Part shown: positions 53,794 to 64,000 of the stretch, piece by piece
How positions within the stretch are numbered: position 1 is the first letter of the stretch
Layout: every line of letters starts with the position of its first letter
NCBI GenBank assembly: GCA_008923315.1
Contig: WBSF01000009.1
Location: 434,001 to 498,000 of the forward strand
DNA: 64,000 bases
DNA from: Betaproteobacteria bacterium SCN1
GTDB lineage: Bacteria; Pseudomonadota; Gammaproteobacteria; Burkholderiales; Thiobacillaceae
Reading direction: 5' to 3'
The notes under the pieces: generated by a model
Databases searched by the model: none
Seen by the model: only the letters and a program-made list of their open reading frames with translations
Told to the model about the DNA's origin: nothing
Translations under genes and position numbers: made by a program

Positions 53794-54867
53794 ATGGATC
53801 CGTTCGCTGACTGGGGCTTGCGTGCCACAGCACTGGCTGCGGCCGCGGTCATCGCTTGGGGCGTTGCGACATGGATGGCTGCTCGAGCCGTGAATCTTGG
53901 GCTGTTGGTCAGGCCACAGGCGCGCTCTTCGCATCTGCGGCCCACACCTCATGGTGGCGGCCTGGGCGTTGTGCTTGGTTTTTCGCTGGTTGCCATTTGG
54001 TGGGGTATCGATTTCCCCGGGCTGCGCAGCGTGGCCGTGCTGACCTTCCCGCTTGCCGTGATGGGACTGTTGGACGATCTGCGGCATATGTCCATCGTGC
54101 TGAGGCTGTCAACGCAGACCCTGGTTTGTGGTGCTCTGCTTTGGGGGCCGCTGGCGGGTCTGCCTGCAATTACGTTCGGAGATACGGTTCCGCTGGAAGG
54201 GTACGGGCTATCGGTCATCCTGTTGCTGGCGGCGGTGTGGTGGGTCAATCTGTTTAATTTCATGGATGGAATCGACGGGCTGGCCGGTGGGCAGGCCATA
54301 TCGATGGCTCTTCTGGCCGCGACCATGATTGTCTCTACGCAGGCGGACGCCTGGGGGTCACCTCTCTGGTGGGCGCTCCTGGCAATTGCGGCCTCGACGA
54401 GCGGCTTCCTGATGCAGAATTGGTCGCCTGCCCGGATCTTCATGGGCGATGTGGGGAGTACCTGGCTGGGAGCAATTCTGTTCGCGATTGCCGGCCTCAC
54501 GATTGCAGCGGGCTGGATGACGTATGCAGCCTGGCTGATCCTTGCGGCAGTTTTCATCACGGATGCAACAGTCACGCTGGCTACCCGTGTGGCGCGGGGT
54601 GAGCCGTGGTACCGGGCGCATCGGGATCATGCCTACCAGAAACTCGTGCGTCGCTTCGGGCCTGACCGGACACGCGCGCACCGTCGGGTCAGCTTGCTGG
54701 CGATGGCCGTCAATGGGCTATGGCTGGGGCCTCTTGCCTGGCTGAGTCTGGAGCAGACGGCGTTTGCTTCACTCTGGCTGGGACTTGCCTATGTACCGCT
54801 GGTAGTCGCCGCCGTCTGGATCGGTGCCGGCAGGTCGGACAAAGTCAGTCCAGCCACTTCTGCATGA
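53794..54867 (+). CDS. Polyprenyl-phosphate glycosyl-1-phosphate transferase (WecA/MraY family)
   Basis: The 357-residue membrane protein (ATG at 53794; a GTG four codons upstream is possible) has about ten helices and the family motifs: VMGLLDDLRH (the Asp-Asp magnesium site), VNLFNFMDGIDGLAGGQA, FMGDVGSTWLGAILF and the C-terminal PWYRAHRDHAYQKLVRRFG, whose HRDHAYQ places it with WbpL/WbcO-type transferases rather than WecA or MraY. It starts O-antigen or exopolysaccharide repeat units by moving a HexNAc-1-phosphate to undecaprenyl phosphate. No glycan cluster is adjacent, so it is an orphan here. Codon use is visibly less GC-biased than its neighbours, suggesting transfer or a remnant of a polysaccharide locus. 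Confidence 0.87.
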   Translation: MDPFADWGLRATALAAAAVIAWGVATWMAARAVNLGLLVRPQARSSHLRPTPHGGGLGVVLGFSLVAIWWGIDFPGLRSVAVLTFPLAVMGLLDDLRHMSIVLRLSTQTLVCGALLWGPLAGLPAITFGDTVPLEGYGLSVILLLAAVWWVNLFNFMDGIDGLAGGQAISMALLAATMIVSTQADAWGSPLWWALLAIAASTSGFLMQNWSPARIFMGDVGSTWLGAILFAIAGLTIAAGWMTYAAWLILAAVFITDATVTLATRVARGEPWYRAHRDHAYQKLVRRFGPDRTRAHRRVSLLAMAVNGLWLGPLAWLSLEQTAFASLWLGLAYVPLVVAAVWIGAGRSDKVSPATSA

Positions 54868-55339
54868 AGCGCGCCTCGCCCATCGCCGGGTCGAGGCGGT
54901 AGTCGTCGAAGCCGAGCTTCACATACAGGCCGCGCGCGGCGCGGTTCGCCGACAGCACTTCCAGCGTGAGCTTGCAGGCGCCGCGTTCGCGGGCGACGGT
55001 TTCCACTTCGGCGAACAGCCGCGCGGCGATGCCGCGTCCGCGGTGGGTTTCGCGTACCACCACGTCGTGGATGTTCACCAGCGGCCGGCAGGCAAAGGTG
55101 GAAAAGCCTTCGATGGCGTTGACCAGCCCGACTGCTTCGTCGCCTTCGAAGGCGAGTACGCTGAAAATGAAGGGCCGCGCGGCCAGCGCAGCGACCAGAT
55201 GGCCGCGGGCGAAATCCGACAGCGGCGCGCCGCCGCCCGCCGGGTCCTGCGCGTAGTGGTCCAGCAATTCGACCAGCGCGGCCGCGTGCGCCGGGTCGGC
55301 GTAGTCGGCGCGGACGATGCGGAGGTCCGGGTCAGGCAT
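54845..55339 (-). CDS. GNAT-family N-acetyltransferase
   Basis: The 164-residue single-domain GNAT protein has the acetyl-CoA loop ETHRGRGIAARLF preceded by VNIHDVVV, and a C-terminal NRAARGLYVKLGFDDYRLD. It resembles Gcn5-type acetyltransferases of unknown substrate found next to nadC or alone. Its 5' end overlaps the nadC stop by eight bases, so the two are co-transcribed. Its 3' end overlaps the convergent glycosyltransferase gene by 23 bases. Confidence 0.85.
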   Translation of the reverse strand: MPDPDLRIVRADYADPAHAAALVELLDHYAQDPAGGGAPLSDFARGHLVAALAARPFIFSVLAFEGDEAVGLVNAIEGFSTFACRPLVNIHDVVVRETHRGRGIAARLFAEVETVARERGACKLTLEVLSANRAARGLYVKLGFDDYRLDPAMGEARFMQKWLD

Positions 55340-56177
55340 CGGCGACGATGCGCATGGAGAGATCCACCGCGCGGATGTGCTTGGTGAGGCCGCCGATGGA
55401 AATGCGGTCCACGCCGGTTTCGGCGATGGCGCGCACGGTGTCCAGGCCGACGTTGCCGGAGGCTTCGAGCAGGGCGCGGCCGGCCGTGCGTTCGACTGCG
55501 CGGCGCATGGCGTCGAGATCGAAATTATCGAGCAGGATCAGCTTCGCACCGGCCGCCAGCGCTTCGTCGAGCTGGTCCAGCGTTTCCACCTCGATCTGCA
55601 CGCCCACGCCGTCGCCGGCCAGCCGGAACGCCGCTTCCAGTACCGGTGCGATGCCGCCGGCCGCGGCAATGTGGTTTTCCTTGATCAGGATGCCGTCGTA
55701 GAGCCCGATGCGCTGGTTCTGTCCGCCGCCCGTGCGCACCGCGTATTTTTCGGCCAGGCGCAGGCCGGGCAGCGTCTTGCGGGTGTCGAGGATGGCGGCG
55801 CGCGTGCCGGCGACGGCTGCGACGTAGGGCCGGGTCGCCGTCGCCACGGCCGACAGGGTCTGCAGGAAATTCAGCGCCGGCCGCTCGGCGGTGAGCAGCG
55901 CCCGGGCGCGGCCCTGGATCTCGACCAGCAGGTCGCCCGGCGCGACCGCATCGCCCTCGTTCACCTGCCAGTCGAGGCGGCAGGCCGGGTCCAGCGCGCG
56001 GAAGCAGGCGTCGAACCAGGGCCGCCCGGCAATCACCGCCGCCTCGCGCGTGATGACGCGGGCATGGGCGGCCTGCGCGGCGGGGAGGAGGCGGGCAGTC
56101 AGGTCGCCGCTGCCGACGTCCTCCGCCAGCGCGCGCGCCACGTCGGTTTCCACGGAAGACAGCAACAAATCGGACAT
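55332..56177 (-). CDS. nadC: Quinolinate phosphoribosyltransferase
   Basis: NadC makes nicotinate mononucleotide from quinolinate and PRPP. The 281-residue sequence has ALAEDVGSGDLTA near the N-terminus, ERPALNFLQTLSAVAT, ILDTRKTLPGLRLAEKYAVRTGGGQNQRIGLYDGILIKENHI, VEVETLDQLDEAL-like IEVETLDQL and the end GVDRISIGGLTKHIRAVDLSM. The ATG at 56177 gives the normal length. The frame stays open far upstream as an antisense of clpB, which is not real coding. It diverges from clpB. Together with nadE at 31004 it belongs to NAD synthesis. Confidence 0.95.
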   Translation of the reverse strand: MSDLLLSSVETDVARALAEDVGSGDLTARLLPAAQAAHARVITREAAVIAGRPWFDACFRALDPACRLDWQVNEGDAVAPGDLLVEIQGRARALLTAERPALNFLQTLSAVATATRPYVAAVAGTRAAILDTRKTLPGLRLAEKYAVRTGGGQNQRIGLYDGILIKENHIAAAGGIAPVLEAAFRLAGDGVGVQIEVETLDQLDEALAAGAKLILLDNFDLDAMRRAVERTAGRALLEASGNVGLDTVRAIAETGVDRISIGGLTKHIRAVDLSMRIVADA

Positions 56178-56202
56178 CGAAGGATAAATTCGGACAAGAC
56201 GG

Positions 56203-56230
56203 GTTGAAATGCCCCCGGGCGGCACCATTT
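56203..56230 (+). promoter_or_regulatory. Sigma-32 heat-shock promoter of clpB
   Basis: GTTGAAA at 56203-56209 and CACCATTT at 56223-56230 are 13 bases apart, against the RpoH consensus CTTGAAA-N(11-16)-CCCCATNT. The start would be near 56237, about 31 bases before the clpB ATG. Confidence 0.7.
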
Positions 56231-56267
56231 TGGAGGCATTCACGAATATACCCGAAGAGGTTGAACC

Positions 56268-58844
<2,577 letters not shown>

Positions 58845-58864
58845 ACTGGATCGCCGAGCAGAAT

Positions 58865-58894
58865 AAAGAGGGCGGGGGTTCTCCGCCCCCTTTT
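58865..58894 (+). terminator. Intrinsic terminator of clpB
   Basis: A GC stem (GGGCGG 58870-58875 with CCGCCC 58883-58888), extended by AAAG/CTTT pairs beyond one mismatch, ends in TTTTC. It begins about 20 bases after the clpB stop and lies between clpB and the convergent acetyltransferase gene. Confidence 0.75.
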
Positions 58895-58934
58895 CTTCGG
58901 GCTGATCGCTGCGATGGCCAACTGGAGGAAATAT

Positions 58935-59423
58935 TCATGTTTCCAGCCACTTGTACATGACCAGGGCGTCGACATACCCCTTGGAAGGATGAAGGAAGGC
59001 TTTGGGCAGTCGCCCCACGACGGCGAAGCCGAGCCTGTTCCACAAACGTACGGCGCCCTCGTTGGTGGAGGCTACGAAGTTGAACTGCATGGCCTTGTAG
59101 CCGAGCGCGCTCGCGGTGTTCTGGGCGTGCTCGCACATCGCCGTGGCGACGCCGCGTCTCCGGGCTGTCGACGAGACCATGTAGCCGCAATTGCACACGT
59201 GGTCGCCCGGGCCTGATTGGTTGGTCTTGATGTAATACGTGCCGAGGATGGTCCCGTCCGCTTCGAGAACGTAGGTCTTTCTCGGGATTTCCATCCACGT
59301 CTCGAAGGCCTGTTCCTTCGAGATGTCGCGCGGGTACGCATAGGTTTCGCCAGCGGCGGCGATCTCGCGGAAAATCGGCCAGATTTGGTCGAAGTCCGCT
59401 CTCGTGGCTTCGCGGATGTTCAT
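58935..59423 (-). CDS. GNAT-family N-acetyltransferase
   Basis: The 162-residue protein begins MNIREATRADFDQIWPIFREIAAAGETYAYPRDIS and has the acetyl-CoA-binding STARRRGVATAMCEHAQ and a C-terminal NEGAVRLWNRLGFAVVGRLPKAF. The N-terminal pattern with TYAYP recalls phosphinothricin/L-amino acid acetyltransferase-like GNATs, but the substrate cannot be named. It stands alone, convergent with clpB and upstream (in its own orientation) of nothing. Base composition is slightly lower in GC than clpB. Confidence 0.85.
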   Translation of the reverse strand: MNIREATRADFDQIWPIFREIAAAGETYAYPRDISKEQAFETWMEIPRKTYVLEADGTILGTYYIKTNQSGPGDHVCNCGYMVSSTARRRGVATAMCEHAQNTASALGYKAMQFNFVASTNEGAVRLWNRLGFAVVGRLPKAFLHPSKGYVDALVMYKWLET

Positions 59424-59486
59424 GGGTATCGGTCGTCCGCTATCCAGAAAACGGGCAGCGTGGTTCGAGTTGCGGCGGGCGGCTGG

Positions 59487-59801
59487 TCAATCGCGGCTGC
59501 GATACATCGCGGCCCGCATCAGCAGCATTGCCGTGACGGGCGAGGTGAGCATGATGAACAGGGTGATCAGCAGTTCGTGGATCACGGGGCGTCCGGCCAC
59601 GGCGGAGGAGACGAGCATGGAGGCGATCAGCACGCAGCCGGTGCCGAGGGTGCCGCCCATGGTGGGGGCGTGGATGCGGGCGTAGAAATCCTTCAGCCGC
59701 AGCAGGCCGAGCGAGCCGAGCACGGTCAGCAGGCCGCCGCAGACCAGCAGGAAGGCGGCGGGCAGGGCCGCCCACAGGGGGACGCCGGCAGCGCCGCTCA
59801 T
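59487..59801 (-). CDS. mnhG: Na+/H+ (or K+/H+) antiporter subunit G (MnhG/PhaG)
   Basis: MnhG is a small three-helix subunit of the Mrp/Mnh/Pha multi-subunit cation/proton antiporter. The 104-residue sequence has LLVCGGLLTVLGSLGLLRLKDFYARIHAPTMGGTLGTGCVLIA, where the LKDFYARIHAPT segment is diagnostic. It is the last gene of the operon and its start overlaps mnhF by four bases. Confidence 0.93.
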   Translation of the reverse strand: MSGAAGVPLWAALPAAFLLVCGGLLTVLGSLGLLRLKDFYARIHAPTMGGTLGTGCVLIASMLVSSAVAGRPVIHELLITLFIMLTSPVTAMLLMRAAMYRSRD

Positions 59802-60079
59802 GGTTCGATCACCTCGCCGCGCAGCAGGAACTTGGCCATGGCGGTGGCGCCGACGAATCCGAACAGGGCGATCACCAGGGCGATGTCGAAATAGAGCGCG
59901 GAGCCGGTGCCGATCCCGAGCATGAGGATGGTGAGCATGCCGTTGATGTAGAGGGTGTCGAGCGCGAGGATGCGGTCCTGGGCGGCGGGGCCGCGCAGCA
60001 GGCGGAGCAGGGCGAACAGCATGGCGAGGGCGAAGCAGGCGAGTGCGAAATGCACGGCCCAGGGGAGGATGGCGTTCAT
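59798..60079 (-). CDS. mnhF: Cation/proton antiporter subunit F (MnhF/PhaF)
   Basis: The 93-residue three-helix protein has the subunit F pattern RLLRGPAAQDRILALDTLYINGMLTILMLGIGTGSALYFDIALVIALFGFVGATAMAKFLLRGEVIE. The GPxxxDRILALD motif is typical. The ATG at 60079 overlaps the mnhE stop by four bases, so it is coupled; the longer open frame upstream is mnhE read out of frame. Confidence 0.93.
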   Translation of the reverse strand: MNAILPWAVHFALACFALAMLFALLRLLRGPAAQDRILALDTLYINGMLTILMLGIGTGSALYFDIALVIALFGFVGATAMAKFLLRGEVIEP

Positions 60080-60564
60080 TCGAATATCTCCATCAGGGGG
60101 CGTTCGTAGCGGTGCTTGATGATGTGTATCCAGGCGGCTTCGTCCTGCAGGTCGAGCACGTGCAGGGTCAGGATGTTTTTCTCGGGATCGTGTCCGGACC
60201 AGACGGTGCCGGGGGTGCCGGTGACGATGAGCGCGAGCATGGCCAGTCCGTGCGGGTCGCGCATGTCGAGGGGAATCTGCATGAAGCCGACCAGGGGCTG
60301 GCGGCGCGAGGCGCCGAGGATGACCCGGCCGACGCCGATGTTGGAGCGCACGATGTCGACCAGCACGCGCAGGCTGAGGCCGAAGACGAGATACAGTTTG
60401 CGTGGCCAGGCCGGCAGCGGACGCAGGCGGGCGACCGCCCAGGTGACGAGGCTGGCGAAGACGACGCCGAGCGCGATCTGGCCCGGTGCGAGGCTGTCGT
60501 TGAGCAGCAGCCAGACGGCGAGCAGGACGGGCGGCAGCAGGGGAATGAGCGGACGGGTTTTCAT
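60076..60564 (-). CDS. mnhE: Cation/proton antiporter subunit E (MnhE/PhaE)
   Basis: The 162-residue subunit has two or three N-terminal helices and a soluble C-terminal part. Conserved stretches are YLVFGLSLRVLVDIVRSNIGVGRVILG and ALIVTGTPGTVWSGHDPEKNILTLHVLDL, the ITLTPGT-like signature of subunit E. The start at 60564 overlaps the mnhD stop by four bases. The upstream extension of the frame is out-of-frame mnhD and is not real. Confidence 0.92.
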   Translation of the reverse strand: MKTRPLIPLLPPVLLAVWLLLNDSLAPGQIALGVVFASLVTWAVARLRPLPAWPRKLYLVFGLSLRVLVDIVRSNIGVGRVILGASRRQPLVGFMQIPLDMRDPHGLAMLALIVTGTPGTVWSGHDPEKNILTLHVLDLQDEAAWIHIIKHRYERPLMEIFE

Positions 60565-62174
60565 GGCAGTGCTCCGGCCGGGGCGGGCAGCACGGCATGG
60601 GTGTATTCGCCGGCCTGGTGCAGCGATTGTGCGGTGGCGTCGAAATACAGCATGGCGGGCCCGGCCCAGATCGCCAGCGCCACGCAGATCAGGACCAGCG
60701 CGGCCACGGGCGCGGCTTCGATCCATTGCAAATGCGGGGCGGGGCGTCGGGTATCCCAGAAGATCCGCATGCCCATCCGCGACAGGGCGATCACGCCGGC
60801 CAGTCCCGACAGCAGCAGGGTGGCGACGAACAGCCAGAGCTGCGGTGCGGGCGCGGTGAGCGGCGTGCCGACGGCGGCGGCGAGCAGGGTGAATTTGCCG
60901 ACGAAACCCGACAGCGGCGGCAGGCCGGTGAGAAGCAGCGCGCAGGAGACGAACGTGAGCCCGAGAAAGGCCATGGCCGCCGGGATCGCCACGCCGGTCA
61001 GTTCGCCGGGGTGGTCGGAGTCGTGGCGGTCCTGCAGGCCGAAGGCCTCGAAACTGATGGCCAGCACGTCGGCGGCCGGGTTGCGGTTGCGTTCGGCCAT
61101 TTCGACCACCAGAAAGAATGCGCCGCTGCCGAGCACCGAACTGACCAGGTAGTACAGCGCCGGCCCGGTCAGCGCCGTGCCCGTATAGCCGAAGGCGGCG
61201 AGCAGGGTGCCGGACGAGACGAGTACCAGATGGCCGGCCAGGCGGTCGAGCCGCTGCGCTGCGAGCACGCCCAGCGTGCCTGCGGCGATGGTGGCGAGAC
61301 CGCAGTAGAACAGCCATGCGCCGCCGAAGGGGGCGGGCGCGCCTGCGTCTTCGAGCAGGGTGGCGAAACGCAGTACGGCGTAGACCCCGACCTTGGTGAG
61401 GATGGCGAACACACCGGCCACCGGCGGCGGCGCGGCGCCGTAGGCCGCCGGCAGCCAGAAATTCAGCGGCCAGGCGCCTGCCTTGATCAGGAACACGATG
61501 CCGAGCAGCACGGCGGCGATCTCGAACAGGACGCGGTCGCCGGCATCCAGAGCCGAGGCGCTCTGCGCGAGCTCGGCCATGTTGAGCGTGCCGGTCACGC
61601 CGTAGATCAGCGCGGCGGCGATCAGGAACAGCAGCGAGGCGACCAGATTGACCGCGATGTAATGCAGGCCGGCCTTGACCCGCGCGGCGCCCGAGCCGTG
61701 CAGCACCAGACCGTAGGAGGCCGCCAGCATCACTTCGAAGAAGACGAACAGGTTGAACAGGTCGCCGGTCAGGAAGGCGCCGTTCAAGCCCATCAGCAGA
61801 AACTGGAACAGTGGCAGGTAGTGGCTGCCGCCGCGTTCCCAGCGGGCCAGTGAGTAGGTCAGCGTGGCCAGTCCCAGCGTGGCGGTGAGCGTGAGCATGA
61901 TCGCCGAGAGGCGGTCCACCACCAGCACGATGCCGAAAGGCGCGGCCCAGTTGCCGAGTGCGTAGACGCCGATCCCGTCGGGCCAGGGGGCAGCCAGGCG
62001 GCCATCCGCCATGCCCAGCAGAACGATGGCAGTGGCCAGCTGCGCCAGCGTGAAGGCCAGCGCGATCACGCCCCGGCGCCGGTGGTGCGGCTCGCTGAAA
62101 AACAGCAGCAGGGCGCCGGCCACCAGCGGCAGCAGGATCGGCAGGACGGGCAGATGCTGTTGCCAGCCGGTCAT
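60561..62174 (-). CDS. mnhD: Cation/proton antiporter subunit D (MnhD/PhaD)
   Basis: MnhD is a NuoM/NuoN-like proton-channel subunit with about 14 helices. The 537-residue sequence contains LVVDRLSAIMLTLTATLGLATLTYSLARWE, the FFEVMLAASYGLVLHG motif with the conserved glutamate, and IKAGAWPLNFWLPAAYGAAPPPVAGVFAILTKVGVYAVLRF, with lysines of the ion channel. It starts 52 bases after mnhC. Works with the MnhA-type subunit to exchange Na+ or K+ for H+. Confidence 0.94.
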   Translation of the reverse strand: MTGWQQHLPVLPILLPLVAGALLLFFSEPHHRRRGVIALAFTLAQLATAIVLLGMADGRLAAPWPDGIGVYALGNWAAPFGIVLVVDRLSAIMLTLTATLGLATLTYSLARWERGGSHYLPLFQFLLMGLNGAFLTGDLFNLFVFFEVMLAASYGLVLHGSGAARVKAGLHYIAVNLVASLLFLIAAALIYGVTGTLNMAELAQSASALDAGDRVLFEIAAVLLGIVFLIKAGAWPLNFWLPAAYGAAPPPVAGVFAILTKVGVYAVLRFATLLEDAGAPAPFGGAWLFYCGLATIAAGTLGVLAAQRLDRLAGHLVLVSSGTLLAAFGYTGTALTGPALYYLVSSVLGSGAFFLVVEMAERNRNPAADVLAISFEAFGLQDRHDSDHPGELTGVAIPAAMAFLGLTFVSCALLLTGLPPLSGFVGKFTLLAAAVGTPLTAPAPQLWLFVATLLLSGLAGVIALSRMGMRIFWDTRRPAPHLQWIEAAPVAALVLICVALAIWAGPAMLYFDATAQSLHQAGEYTHAVLPAPAGALP

Positions 62175-62226
62175 GCGCGTCTCGCGGGGCGGGAGGAGGA
62201 ATAACGGGAGACGGTTCTGCGGGGCA

Positions 62227-62574
62227 TCATTCTCTTTCCGGCTCGCGGCCGTCGACGTGGTCGGTTCCGGTCAGCCCGCGCGAAGCGAGCAGCACGACCA
62301 GAAACAGGGCGGTGGTGGCGAATCCGATGACGATGGCCGTCAGGACCAGCGCCTGCGGCACGGGATCGGCGTACAGGGCGGGGTCCGCGCCCAGCGCCGG
62401 GTCGAGCACTGGCGCCGCGCCGCTGCGCAGGCGGCCCATGCCGAAAATGAACAGGTTGACCGCATAGCCCAGGAGCGCCAGCCCCATGATCACCTGGAAG
62501 GTGCGGGGGCGCAGCAACAGGTAGATGCCCGAGCCGGCGAGCACGCCGATGGCGGCGGCGAATACGAGTTCCAT
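62227..62574 (-). CDS. mnhC: Cation/proton antiporter subunit C (MnhC/PhaC)
   Basis: The 115-residue NuoK-like subunit has three helices: ELVFAAAIGVLAGSGIYLLLRPRTFQVIMGLALLGYAVNLFIFGMG and DPVPQALVLTAIVIGFATTALFLVVLLA. The DPxPQALVLTAIVI segment is diagnostic of subunit C. The ATG at 62574 overlaps the stop of the AB fusion gene as TGATG. Confidence 0.94.
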   Translation of the reverse strand: MELVFAAAIGVLAGSGIYLLLRPRTFQVIMGLALLGYAVNLFIFGMGRLRSGAAPVLDPALGADPALYADPVPQALVLTAIVIGFATTALFLVVLLASRGLTGTDHVDGREPERE

Positions 62575-64000
62575 CAGTGGCTCCCTTCCCGGATGCGGGT
62601 GTGATGTGCGCGCAGCGATTGGTGGGCGATGGCGATCAGCATCAGCACCGTGGCGCCGACCACCACCATGTAGACCCCCACGTCGAACAGCAGCACGCTC
62701 GACAGATGCAGGTCGCCGAAAAGCGGCACCGTGCCGTGCCAGGCCTGGCTGGTGAGGAAAGGCGCGCCCGCCAGCCCGGCGCCGACGCCGGCGGCGGCGG
62801 CGGCGAGCAGGCCGGTGGACAGCCAGGTCAGCGGGTGCAGGCGCAGATGGGATTCGACCCAGACGGTGCCGCCCACGATGTATTGCAGCAGCAGCGCGGT
62901 GGCGAGCACGAGGCCGCCGACGAAGCCGCCGCCCGGCGCGTTGTGGCCGCGCAGCAGGAAGTACAGCGAGACAATGAGGGCCAATGGCAGCAGCAGGCGG
63001 ACCAGCACGGCGGGCAGCATCATGTGGCCGGCCGGCAGCGCAGCGGCCGGGTCGGGCATGCGTTCGGCTTCGCTGCCCAGGCCGGCGTCCTGTTCGCGCT
63101 GCTGGTTGGGCAGGGGGATGCTTTCCGGCGCGGGGCGGAAGCGCCGCAGCAGGGCGTAGACCGTGAGCGCGACGATGCCGAGGACGGTGATTTCGCCAAA
63201 GGTGTCGAAGCCGCGGAAGTCGACCAGGATCACGTTCACCACGTTGAGCCCGCCGCCCAGCGGCAGGGCGTGCTCGACGAAATACGGCGAGATGCCGTCC
63301 GGTCCGGGTCGGGTCAGCACGGCATAGGTGAGCACGGCCAGCCCGAGTCCGCTCGTGGCGGCCAGCGCGATGTCGCGCAGGCGCCGCATGCGCGCGCGCG
63401 CGGTGTCCCGTTGCAGCCGCGCGTAGTGCTCCTCGCGGCGCGGCAGCCAGCGCAGGCCGAGCAGGATGAGCACCGCGGTGACCACTTCGACCGTGAGCTG
63501 GGTCAGCGCCAGATCGGGGGCGGACAGCCAGACGAAGGTGAGGCTGGTGGCGAGTCCGGCGCCGCCGGACAGGATCAGCGCGGCGAGCCGGTGGTACTTG
63601 GCCTGCCAGGCGACGGCCAGCGCGCAGACCGCGCCGACCAGCCACAGCAGTACGAAGGCCGGCGGCGCCGGCGTCGTCGGGCGCGTGCCCCAGGCCAGAC
63701 CGTGTTCGAGCGCGGGCAGCAGCGTGCCGCCGAGCGCGACGCCGAAGACCGCCAGCAGTTGCGTCTGCAGGCGGGTCGAGGTCAGGCGGGCAAGCAGGCG
63801 CGAGGCGAACCGGGTCAGTGCCAGCAGGCTTCCGTCGAACAGGCGCTTGCCATCGATGCGTTCGAGCAGCGGCACCGTCTCGCTGGCACGCCAGAGAAAC
63901 GCCCGATAGAGCGCGATACCCCCGACCAGGGCGGCGACGCTCATGAAAAGCGGCAGGTTGAGGCCGTGCCAGACCGCCAGGCTGTAGTGCGGCGCCTCAC
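62574..64000 (-). CDS. mnhA: Cation/proton antiporter AB fusion (MnhA-MnhB/PhaAB), 5' part missing
   Basis: The frame is open from 62574 to the window edge (475 codons) and has no start here. Reading inward from the edge, [20 protein letters not shown] matches the late MrpA region before its C-terminal extension. It continues through [48 protein letters not shown] and [25 protein letters not shown], the conserved MrpA tail. After a linker, [52 protein letters not shown] is a complete MrpB-like domain. So subunits A and B are fused, as in group 2 (Pha-type) antiporters. Residues from about the first 500 lie outside the window. Confidence 0.92.
   Translation of the reverse strand, partial: EAPHYSLAVWHGLNLPLFMSVAALVGGIALYRAFLWRASETVPLLERIDGKRLFDGSLLALTRFASRLLARLTSTRLQTQLLAVFGVALGGTLLPALEHGLAWGTRPTTPAPPAFVLLWLVGAVCALAVAWQAKYHRLAALILSGGAGLATSLTFVWLSAPDLALTQLTVEVVTAVLILLGLRWLPRREEHYARLQRDTARARMRRLRDIALAATSGLGLAVLTYAVLTRPGPDGISPYFVEHALPLGGGLNVVNVILVDFRGFDTFGEITVLGIVALTVYALLRRFRPAPESIPLPNQQREQDAGLGSEAERMPDPAAALPAGHMMLPAVLVRLLLPLALIVSLYFLLRGHNAPGGGFVGGLVLATALLLQYIVGGTVWVESHLRLHPLTWLSTGLLAAAAAGVGAGLAGAPFLTSQAWHGTVPLFGDLHLSSVLLFDVGVYMVVVGATVLMLIAIAHQSLRAHHTRIREGSH

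Noticed and set aside
53538-53810. 90-codon frame in the gene-free region before the glycosyltransferase
   Set aside because: No ribosome-binding site, no recognisable domain, and it runs into the transferase gene in another frame.

Overview
The window is high-GC chromosomal DNA from a betaproteobacterium. The best guess is a Rhodocyclales-type organism (Azoarcus/Thauera/Zoogloea relatives), inferred from the order rpsB-tsf-pyrH-frr-uppS-cdsA-dxr-rseP-bamA-skp-lpxD-fabZ-lpxA-lpxB-rnhB, the map-glnD pair, a PEP-CTERM protein and the NtrC/sigma-54 style of nitrogen control. I could not run a database search, so genus is not claimed. I saw no rRNA, tRNA, CRISPR array, insertion sequence or prophage.

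Layout. 1-10.1 kb holds housekeeping genes: purT (cut by the left edge), a lipoprotein cardiolipin synthase, ampD, a purine-salvage pair (hpt plus a probable methylthioinosine phosphorylase), rsuA, def, a small two-gene unit behind a textbook sigma-28 promoter whose first gene looks like flagellar FlaF, then glnD and map on the minus strand. 10.1-24.2 kb is one long envelope/translation cluster, from rpsB (strong promoter and structured leader) to rnhB, with many 4-base start/stop overlaps. 24.2-33.0 kb has small membrane proteins, a cation/Ca exchanger, a PEP-CTERM metalloprotease, a FemAB-like acyltransferase, sucCD, nadE and a PII gene.

33.0-49.9 kb is the accessory heart of the window: a nitrogen-scavenging island. 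A porin gene diverges from urtABCDE (urea ABC transporter), urea carboxylase, allophanate hydrolase, a close match to biuret hydrolase, a small cupin, a second cysteine hydrolase, an NCS2-like permease and a GntR/FCD regulator. There is no urease in the window: urea and biuret would both be converted to allophanate, then to ammonia and CO2. The 479-base region between porin and urtA carries two diverging sigma-54-like promoters, a pair of NtrC-like sites about 32 bp apart between them, and three GTATAC-centred palindromes that fit the GntR/FCD regulator. A related sequence precedes the second hydrolase gene.

49.9-64 kb returns to general functions: bamD and rluD (divergent, start codons overlapping), pgeF, an exported ATP-dependent DNA ligase (LigE type), an orphan polyprenyl-phosphate glycosyl-1-phosphate transferase in a less GC-rich patch, a GNAT protein with nadC, clpB behind a sigma-32 promoter, another GNAT protein, and an Mrp/Pha cation/proton antiporter operon (AB fusion, C, D, E, F, G) that runs off the right edge.
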